A stretch of 64,000 nucleotides of DNA from Clavaria fumosa (lineage: Eukaryota > Basidiomycota > Agaricomycetes > Agaricales > Clavariaceae). The stretch spans positions 2,108,001 to 2,172,000 of the forward strand of contig OX637802.1 of the NCBI GenBank assembly GCA_951802425.1, in the 5' to 3' direction. This document shows, one piece after another, positions 56,141 to 64,000 of the stretch. The position numbers and the translations under genes are program-made. Position 1 is the first letter of the stretch; each line of letters starts with the position of its first letter. The notes beneath the pieces are model-generated. The model did not search any database and was not told the origin of the DNA. It saw only the letters and a program-made list of their open reading frames with translations.

Positions 56141-56925
56141 GCGACGGCAGAGTGGGGGTCAAGCGGCATGCGATGCATCATTGCGATGACGGTGTGTAGC
56201 GTATTTGATGCATTGCATGTCGGTGGTAACTACTGTACACTGTTGCATGATAGCCCATTTATCTAGTGCCCCATCTTCCTTCCTATCTGACATCTGGGAT
56301 TGTCTTGCGTCTTCTCCTCGGAACTCCAACATCCTGTATCCACAATTTGAATGCCCCCTGCGATCGGGGAGTGGCTGCATTAGCCGCTTCTAGCTGCGAG
56401 AAGCCTGGCTCAGGCACTGGTCTATACACAACCGATATTACGCACTTCCAATGCAGCCAGAAGGGCCTTATCAGGCAAGCTGCCTTGTTCTCCCATCACC
56501 ATTACATATACCACTATCTCCACAACCACCATTCCTGCTTCCTCTCAGCACTAATGTGACAATCCGAAATCTCTGTCCTGGCAAGCTTCGAGAGATGCGC
56601 AGAACTTCGCTTGTTGGAATTCAAGCTTGATCCATACTTATTTTAGTGTATAGATTACCTAATTTGCTACCTTGTGCCTTATCGATGCTTATTTTAATGT
56701 ATAGATTACCTAATTTGCTTGCACGTTTGTATCGCACCGCTGTGCAGACCCGCTCCTTTTAATCACACCGTCATTCCTTCTTTCTGCCATGCTGTCTTAT
56801 CAATTTCCAGATGTGAGTCTGGACAGTTGTATCTTGATTATGAAGCGAAGGCGTCACAAGGGAAGGTTCTTTGTTCTTTCAAAATACCCCACACATGACT
56901 TGTACTTCTTTCTCTGTCTCTACTT
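56141..56925. other. Upstream region of the KDZ gene
   Basis: No gene recognised. The word TGTATAGATTACCTAATTTG occurs twice (about 56,649 and 56,700). Any transposon end of the KDZ element on this side should lie here or within the satellite, but I could not identify it. Confidence 0.4.
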
Positions 56926-59900
56926 ATGGCTGGACTGCCTGGTTCAAAACAAAAAGAAAATGCTCAGGAGGTTGAGTTTGTTTCAGTTTATAACAAGCGT
57001 CTCCGAAAGTCATTTATACGAGCTCACGATGTTCGTAAATCCACCTCCTCTCGATCCCACACCGCCTCCCCGAACAAACTCTTGTCCGAAGAATTTGAGA
57101 CCTCTGCCATTGGCTTCTCTTCCTCCAATATTGCACCAGCTCCAGTTCTTCGCTCTGAGGCATCTGTTGATCCCGGCTCTGTCCCTGTTATTCGTGTAGA
57201 GAGGTCAAGGAAGCGAAAACAAGGAAAAGTACGGGTTGATGCTTCCTCATAATGTGTATCCACTGACATAATTTTCAGGCCCAGAATGTGTTTCTGGAGG
57301 AATGGTTGTCGCTACGATCAATCTACGCTGAGGAAATCTTGGGATTGGAAGCTCCATCCCTGTCAACCACTTGCCAAGGCTGCCACAAGACAGAATTCAA
57401 GTTTCAATGTCGCGATTGCTTTTATCGGCCTCTGACTTGTAAAGCATGTTGTGCTAAAGGACACGCCAATACCCCATTCCATTCTGTTGAATTATGGAAT
57501 GGAATGTGTTTCTTACCATCGGATCTCGCACAAACAGGATTGGTGATTTGCTTAGGGCACAAGGGCTCCCCTTGTCCAGAGTACCAAGACAGAGGAGAGG
57601 ACGAGAATGAGGATCAGTTTTCAAGCAACGAAGGTGACGTCGATTCAGAGAGTTGCCATGCAAGACAACTGCAAATCATTCATTCCAATGGAGTGTGTGA
57701 AAGGACTATACAATACTGCAAATGTGCAAATGCTCCAGCATACCATATCCAACTACTTCAGCACCATCTCTTTCCTGCAAGCTCCAAGAGACCGCAAACT
57801 GCTTTCACTTTTCAAGTTCTTGATCATTTTCATATCGATGCAATGGAGTGCAAAACTTCAGCCGGAGCATTTTACACCAAATTGAGGCGGCTAACCTCTA
57901 ACGCTTTCCCAGACAATATCCCCGTTCATCCAATTCATACTTTTCTAGATTTTGCTTATTCATTGTCCTGGATCGTGATAATTAGGATCAGTACCGAGAG
58001 TTGATGAGAGTCTCCCGGCAATGGAGAGATCTGAAGAATAGAAAATGATTTGGATACGGACATGATGTGGATATAATGCCAGGCACAGGCGATCTAGCTC
58101 TTTTCTGCCCAGCGTGCCCTCAGCCGGGAATCAATCTTCCCGAAAATTGGAGAAGTCACCCAGACCAGTGAGTCTTACCTGAGTAATCTTGCCTCATTCC
58201 TGATGATGAAAGGTGGCTTTTCCGGAGATCTCTCGTCGTGGACGTAAATTTTTCTGCGGAGCACTTGAAGATGCCCAGAGCAGAAAAAGATGTGTGGCTG
58301 ACTAATGGAGAGGGATATATGGTAGAAAAATCGAATTATCAGCGGCACCTTTTAGAGGCAATGGATATTCGTGAGGTGAGTGCCTCAGCCAAAACAGTTA
58401 CGTTTGTATCTTGAATACTTCTTCTAGAAGTCAAAATGCTCAAACCACCGAGCAATTAGCCAGGCGCTCACTGCACGTTCTAGTCACCTTGAAGCCACTG
58501 GAATTGGGGCATGCGCCTGTTCTCGGCATGGATGCTTTGTTCCTCATTGTGTGGTTGATTTTCAGAAGGGCGAGCGGTAAGTGAGAGCAAATACATTCTT
58601 TAAATCTTTTCAACTTTTCTCTCGGCAGTCACGTCAACATCGACTATGCAATATGCCAAGCTATGAAATATCGCACAGAAGGAATGTCTGAAATATTAGT
58701 CATTTACGATGTCTGTTGCCAGTGGATTTGCAACTTCAGAGTACGAGTTGAAAGAAGCGCATACCTATACATGCCAGCTGCAACAAAGGTCATAGGAGCA
58801 GTGGGAAAATTCCACTTGGGGGCACACATTCCTTCTTGTTTTCCTCTTTTCTCGCTCAACTTTATTCCTGGTGCAGGACAACAAGATGGAGAGATTTTGG
58901 AGACACTGTGGTCCAGTTTGAACAAGATCTCCAGCAGCATACGAGCCATGAGCAAAGCGCATCGTCAGGAAGTGCTGGATGATTACATGTGGGACTCAAA
59001 CTGGAAGAAGTTAGTGAATATTGGTGAGCATTAAGAGCTTTTACAAGATATCTTTCAAACTGAATGTTCAATCAAGTGAAAGCCCTCTTCTCCAAATTCA
59101 AAGCAGCAGTGGAAGGCGTTCAGCAAACCAAAACGCCCTTTGAAGCTCTGAATCGCAATATTCCCAGCCATTTAAGAGAAGCATGGAAAGAAAGTGAGAA
59201 GGTTGCTTTGGAATGTCGTGGGGAACACCTGTCGATATATGATGTACAATTGGACAAAGGTGGGTTCAATTCTTGCCACAGACCCCTAGACAAAACTGAA
59301 GACATAAAAATAAAGCACCATCTCTTGCAGAAGTGCAGTTAATGCTGTCGACAAAGGAGAGGACTGCTGGATTACCTTCAGGCATAGTTTCCCTGCTGAT
59401 GGAAGGAATGGCTTTGGAAGAAATTCAGTGAGTAATGCTCTTGAGTGTTTTTATTAGCGCCCCTGTAACAAGTCCTTTCCCAGGCATTCCATTATGACAG
59501 AACTATCCAAGAGGCAAAAGCTTGCCATCCCTCAAAAACAAAGCGTTGTAGATCAGCTAAACAAACTTGAATCAAAAATCGAAGGCCACAATTTAAAAAT
59601 CTCTGCAGTTCTTGGAGATTTTGAATGGAACCAAGATGAGTCAGACCTGCAAGGGGATGAAGACTCCGAAGGGGGTATGGATGGGATTGATGAAGGTGAT
59701 CATTTTGAAGACCTTGTGGGAAATAGCATGCAAGCCAGGCTCTTGATGCCTTCGACTTTTGGTCGAGATTTCTGCTTGAAAAATGGATGGGGCCAGATTG
59801 TCGAACAAGAAATACAACTTCGGACAGCACAGGCAGGCGAGTCCCTTGATGCACTCAGGCTAGCTATCGGACACAAATCACTGCTCTACAAATTATGCAT

Positions 59901-60491
59901 CCGAAAATCCAAAACACAGAGCAGCAAGACAAGGAGTCAAGCAGAGCTTCTTCAAATCAGTTCCAAGATTAAAGAGCTGGCTGGGAGATATCAACGAGCA
60001 AGAGCTGCCTTGTCTGACTTAGGTGCTCCTGCAGATACACTTGCCAAATTCCAAGCGCTCTCAGATTCGGACTTAAAGGTGAACACAGATGTCATAGAAG
60101 AGAACCGAGTGGGCCAGAGAAATGATAAACTACCTTGGATTTGGAGGACTGGAGGAGGTAATGAAAGCCCTTGGATGAATGAAAGTGAGATATGCTCATT
60201 TACCTCTCAACGTTGCTCTAACCCTGAGAAGTTTGCCGGGTCAATTGGCTTCAAGCGAAAGCTCGACATGACAGGTGGAACGAAGAGTTGGAATTGGTGA
60301 AACATGAGATGACTTGGACTTTGTCTTGGTTTGCAAACCGAGAAAGTGAATGGAAGAGGAGATCTGTTTGGGCAGACAGAGAGCATAAGCCTGGGCACAA
60401 ATGCTATGCCGAGAAGCAGATTATTTTGTGGAGGAGGATGCATACCGCTGCTGAACTTGCCTGGGAATCTGTTTTGAACCCGGGAAGATGA
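56926..60491 (+). pseudogene. KDZ (Kyakuja-Dileera-Zisupton) transposase, 10 exons, one TGA (1025 aa)
   Basis: Exons: 56,926-57,228; 57,279-57,923; 57,986-58,167; 58,213-58,375; 58,428-58,576; 58,629-59,023; 59,077-59,259; 59,331-59,427; 59,484-60,184; 60,232-60,491 (3078 nt, in frame). Domains in order are a basic Ser-rich N-terminus, a CxC2-type cysteine cluster (CQGCHKTEFKFQCRDC, CKACCAKGH), and VLDHFHIDAMECKTSAGAFY. The RNase H-like catalytic core follows, with VVDVNFSAEHLKM, TGIGACACSRHGCFVPH, VIYDVCCQW, KFHLGAHI and GQQDGEILETLWSSLN. A long helical C-terminus has GQRNDKLPWIW and HKCYAEKQIILWRRM. TGA at 58,046 stands where CGA is expected and is the only lesion. KDZ elements are cut-and-paste transposons. 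A near-intact copy next to a TET/JBP gene fits the known fungal association. Confidence 0.9.
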
Positions 60492-61162
60492 ATATTCCTA
60501 AATTGATTTCTCTAGCTTTTTTGATTGTGAGCCTTATCGCTGTGGGAGATATAACTTCTTCATCTTTGCCTAGCACCTCATCAATGACATTTCTCTATGG
60601 CAAGTCCTCTCCCGCCTATAGGTCTCTTGGAACAACAGCTAAACTCCACAAATTGCGCGACAACCCGATTGGCAAAGGGCCGGATAGAAAAAGAGAAGCT
60701 GGTTAAGCTATCAATGACATACTAGAGGGTGGTAGGTTCTCCATTGTTGGTATGGAATAACGTCTAGAAAATATTACAGGGTACTGGTCTGGTAAGAAAA
60801 CTCAAAGCTGTGGCCATGGATCATTTTGTTTATCGCTTCACAGAATGGCTTAGGAGTAACATTCTAGAGAGTATAAAGATCTCCAAAAATTATCCAATAG
60901 CACATCCCCGTTGAAAACTCAATAAGCAACAATACAGAGGTCTCCATTCTTAGTCTGGAACCACCCTTCCTCTGCATTTGACTTGGTTGGTAATACTGAT
61001 GCACATTCAAATTTTTGAAAGGGGTGTGACAAGTCACTATGTGACCAGCGTCAAAGTACTTCGCCGCTAGTCACATAGTGACATGTAACGCCGACTGGTC
61101 TGGTAAGAAATTCAAATTTTTGAAAGGGGTGTGACAAGTCACTATGTGACCAGCATTGAAGT
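60492..61162. repeat. Downstream repeats with palindrome P2
   Basis: 60,790-61,025 is repeated, diverged, at 61,205-61,440 (shared words CAGAATGGCTTAGGAGTAA and GAAAACTCAATAAGCAAC). Palindrome 61,033-61,082 follows the first copy. Parts resemble the 3' end of the Ulp1 gene (AGGAGTGAGATTCTA). No gene. Confidence 0.7.
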
Positions 61163-61187
61163 ACTTCGCCGCTGGTCACATAGTGAC
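61138..61187. repeat. Palindrome P3 at the inner edge of the right arm
   Basis: Near-perfect palindrome centred on GAAGTACTTC. The inverted-arm identity stops at its centre (61,163), as it does at 35,928 on the left. Confidence 0.8.
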
Positions 61188-61444
61188 ATGTAACGCTGAC
61201 TGGTCTGGTAAGAAATTCAAATCTGTGGCCTTTTGTCGTTTTGTTTATCACTTCACAGAATGGCTTAGGAGTAAGATTCTAGAGAATGTAAAGATCTCAA
61301 AAATTATCTGATAGCACATCCCCATTGAAAACTCAATAAGCAACGATACAGAAGTCTCCATTCTTAGTCTGGAACCACCCTTCATCTACATTTGACTTGG
61401 TTGGTAATACCGATGCACTTTGATTTTTTGAAAGGGGTGTGACA

Positions 61445-61496
61445 AGTCACTATGTGACCAGCGTCGAAGTACTTTGCCGCTGGTCACATAGTGACA
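61445..61496. mobile_element. 52-bp palindromic insertion absent from the other arm
   Basis: Between TGTGACA and TGTAACGCC the right arm has 52 extra bases that are a near-perfect palindrome (GTCACTATGTGACC...GGTCACATAGTGAC). The left arm has the empty site at 35,646/35,647. Either a tiny mobile hairpin inserted here or the left copy lost it. Confidence 0.75.
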
Positions 61497-61627
61497 TGTA
61501 ACGCCAATGGCACGTGACTTCGAAATATCTCTTTCGTCGTTGAAGCAATCAACATCACGTGTTAGAATCATCATTCTCTTACTTCTACCTACATCTTGCG
61601 TATTGCCTTGTCACAATCCTCGAGTAA

Positions 61628-63535
61628 ATGACCAAGTGGACAACCCCTGCTTATGTCGAGCTTCTCAAAGGCAGCCTGGAAGTATATGGGACGGCGGACA
61701 CCAAGGAACGTGCTAGTATTGTCAAGGAGATCAAGAGACAAATCCGAGACCTGGCCGAAGCTGTGCAGGAACATCCTCCCAATGGCTTAAACCAGGTAAA
61801 GCAGAACTTCACACATCTGATTCACTTATGTTTTGATGCTCTCCTTTTGCAGAAAATTCGCAACTGGCTGCACAACCATCGCAGGGTAGGGGCAGGAATG
61901 GATAACAGTTCTGATTCTGAGCCAGGTCAAAAGCCAGGCCTCACCATTTGGAAACGCAAAAGGTGGACCTTCCAAGGTGTTGTTGAGCAGCATGAGAAGG
62001 AAAAAATCAATGCCTGTGCAGAAGAGCTCTCAAAGGCTGAGAGAGGCATAATAGACTTCTTATCCGCCTATCGTCAAGCCAGGACTCAAGTTTGCCAGGA
62101 GTTGTCAACACAAGAGCGGCTTGAATTTGAAGGCTTGGCTGAGAAGTGGAATACAGAGCCTGTACCATCTAATATTCAAAGAGAGTGAGTGAATCTCTGC
62201 ACATTATTCATTTGCAACTTATGTCGGCTGCTTCCTTTACTGTAAGATTGGCTTCACGAAAGTTTATGCGTAATGCATTGGAGTTTTCCCGGTTGGCCAA
62301 AGAGCAGATGGGAGTAGAGATATTTATGTTGGCTGGTTGGCAAGATGATAAAGGGCAGATCAAGAAGGCAAAGTGAGTGTTTTCCAATGAGATGTTCCAC
62401 ATTCCTGACTAATGTGTATGTTCTTGAATTTTTCTTAGAGTCCAGACGCCTGGACCCTCCACTGCTGGGTTCAAGGATGTGTTTCAACAGATGGGAGATG
62501 TTGTTTGGCAAAAATGGGATGAGTATTTAGGGGATATGTGGAACAGTAAGTGTGCTCTGCACAATTGTGTGTAAGAAGAACTCTAATCCGAGTCCAGAGG
62601 ATGCAACAAGGCTGCAAAATGATGATTGGGATGCTGTGCTTCTCTCTAAGAGAACAGATACAAGTGTCCCATGGGATCTTGCAAAAGACAAGGATGGTTG
62701 GCCATTACTACCTCTAGAGCTGGCACTTCCCTTGGCTCAGCTCAAGGAGATCTTGAGATCATGTTTTACGATTGCATACCGTAAGCTTTTTGCAATTGAT
62801 TATTTTATAAATTGAAAAAATGTTGTATTTTGTAGGCAAGAAAAGTAACAACAAAAAGGCTGCTGTTCCATGGCTGCAAATATCTGACAACCCAAGCGCT
62901 TTTATACAAGCGCAATACATTCCTAAAGGAGTACACCTCCGTGAGCCCTCAAAAATGCAATCAGCAGATGTGAGAAGGCTTTGTGCCTTCCTCCACCATC
63001 GACAAACTCTTGGTCAAAGGGTCCTTGAATTCAAGAATGTTCTACCCACCCATAGGAGAGGGAAGGCATTAAGGGATGCAGACAAGAGTCATACACAAGA
63101 TACTGACGATGAAGTGTCAAGGCTGTCTCAAACAGCTAAGCATATCCAGCTTGTCTCTGAAGTGTAAGATCTTTTCTCACTTGAAAATATCATTGGCTAA
63201 TGTGAGTCAGATCCAGTTCAGAGAAACCAGTCAATAACAGTGATGGAGAAGACACTGATGATGAAGACCACACTGGTGATGACAAGGACACTACAGATGA
63301 AGACAGTGCCAATTACGAAGAGGACACTGATGACAATATCAACTATGGCAATTCTAAGGTTGGTGGATCATATGAGATGGCCAATCTAAATATACTGGGG
63401 GAGGTGCAGGAGAGGCAGAGGGATCAACTGCAAGTGGAGAGCGAGGTAGAGAATGATTGTCAAGCTGATCAGCAGTTTGGCTCACTGAAGAAGAGAAGAG
63501 CCAGAGATGAAGGGGAGCCTCATCTTCCATACTGA
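61628..63535 (+). CDS. Seven-exon gene of unknown function in the right inverted arm (522 aa)
   Basis: Exons: 61,628-61,795; 61,853-62,184; 62,247-62,372; 62,439-62,545; 62,598-62,780; 62,836-63,163; 63,211-63,535 (1569 nt, in frame). All introns are GT-AG; the first is 57 nt and lacks a stop, so an unspliced reading stays open there. The protein matches the left-arm copy apart from a few changes such as Arg to Cys and Arg to Gln, mostly CpG-type. It has a central charged helical domain and an acidic then basic C-terminus. No catalytic motif is seen. The two copies point away from each other relative to the 25-kb core: each reads outward from the inner edge of its arm. Confidence 0.72.
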
Positions 63536-64000
63536 ACACGAAGTAAGAGGAAAGCATCCATGGAGGCAAAGCAGCGGGTGCTCAGACCAAGGGCAAAAAG
63601 GCGGTAGTTTTTTTTCTGACAAATGTATATTTATTGATTTCATAGCCCTACAAGTGTGAATAATGCACATTGTAGATTAAGTTTTCATATCCATGCATTT
63701 CAGAAAGGACAATCAAATAAATCAGTATCCTGAGAAATGGCAATCCAATGTCTTTGAATTAGAACATTCTTCAAATCTATGATATTGAGCCTCACTTTAA
63801 CAGGTTTCTATTGTTTAAAATCTACCCCTTGTCAAACAAATATCACAGGAAATACAAGAGACATCTCAAGGCATGCCTAGTATGTTGGTTCCTTCATATT
63901 ATTCTCAAATTGACAAATATATTAAGAGTAACCATTTGAATCAAGCTCCTGATAACAATGTATTAATATGAGGGGGTGTAAATTAATGGGAGTTGATCAA

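Larger units (their letters stand above)
61163..64000 (+). repeat. Right inverted arm (at least 2.8 kb, cut by window end)
   Basis: Reverse complement of 33,143-35,928 with one 52-bp insertion (61,445-61,496) and a few substitutions. It carries the second copy of the seven-exon gene. The match is still perfect at the last base of the window. Confidence 0.95.

Noticed and set aside
10306..60491. Reassignment of TGA to arginine
   Set aside because: Genes without lesions here use TGA as a normal terminator (for example gene B and the KDZ end), and CpG deamination explains the pattern.
1..64000. tRNA, rRNA or snRNA genes
   Set aside because: No stretch with cloverleaf or conserved rRNA/snRNA words was recognised by eye; a covariance-model search would be decisive.

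Overview
The window is eukaryotic and almost certainly from a mushroom-forming basidiomycete (Agaricomycetes). Its genes carry many 45-70 nt GT-AG introns with CTAAC/CTAAT-like branch sites. It holds chromodomain Ty3/gypsy elements, a KDZ (Kyakuja-Dileera-Zisupton) transposase and a TET/JBP-type dioxygenase, and the KDZ-TET/JBP pairing is characteristic of this fungal group. I saw no convincing bacterial feature, tRNA or rRNA. Most of the DNA is transposon-derived.

Left third (1-31.6 kb) is a layered transposon graveyard. It runs from decayed KDZ and gypsy fragments (0.2-2 kb), through simple and tandem repeats and a hAT-like MITE with a perfect 8-bp target duplication (6.2-6.7 kb), to a gypsy relic stripped of CpG (8.1-9.5 kb) and a second hAT-like element (9.6-10.3 kb). 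A three-level nest follows. A Ty1/copia element (10.3-27.6 kb) is split by gypsy A on the minus strand (10,879-24,027, TSD ATAGC), which is itself split by gypsy B on the plus strand (11,832-19,402, TSD AAAGG). Both gypsy families show a Tf1/sushi-like self-priming signature. Gypsy B also has a gag-pol -1 slippery site and a spliced antisense gene for a coiled-coil, double-Cys-cluster protein. A PIF/Harbinger-like element (29.2-31.6 kb) closes this third.

Right half (33.1-64 kb): two nearly identical inverted arms of at least 2.8 kb (33,143-35,928 and 61,163-64,000) each carry a seven-exon gene of unknown function (522 aa). They enclose about 25 kb rich in chromatin-type genes. In order these are a Ulp1/C48 SUMO-protease-like gene, a 14-exon JmjC-domain gene, a PHD-like/Cys-rich gene (A), a TET/JBP dioxygenase gene, a second PHD gene (B) whose protein begins with a copy of the histone H3 tail (ARTKQTA), a fragment of a Ppo-type fatty-acid oxygenase, a 210-bp satellite, and a 10-exon KDZ transposase. 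I rebuilt the splicing of these genes by hand. The exon sums all stay in frame, which supports the models.

The breaks follow one pattern. Nearly every in-frame nonsense codon, across six unrelated elements, is TGA where CGA (Arg) is expected, as produced by deamination of methylated CpG. Near-perfect palindromes of about 50 bp recur in the right half. One is present in one inverted arm and missing from the other, and the arms end at a palindrome centre. My reading, which is an inference, is that 33-64 kb is part of a large composite or KDZ-linked element carrying chromatin-modifier cargo.
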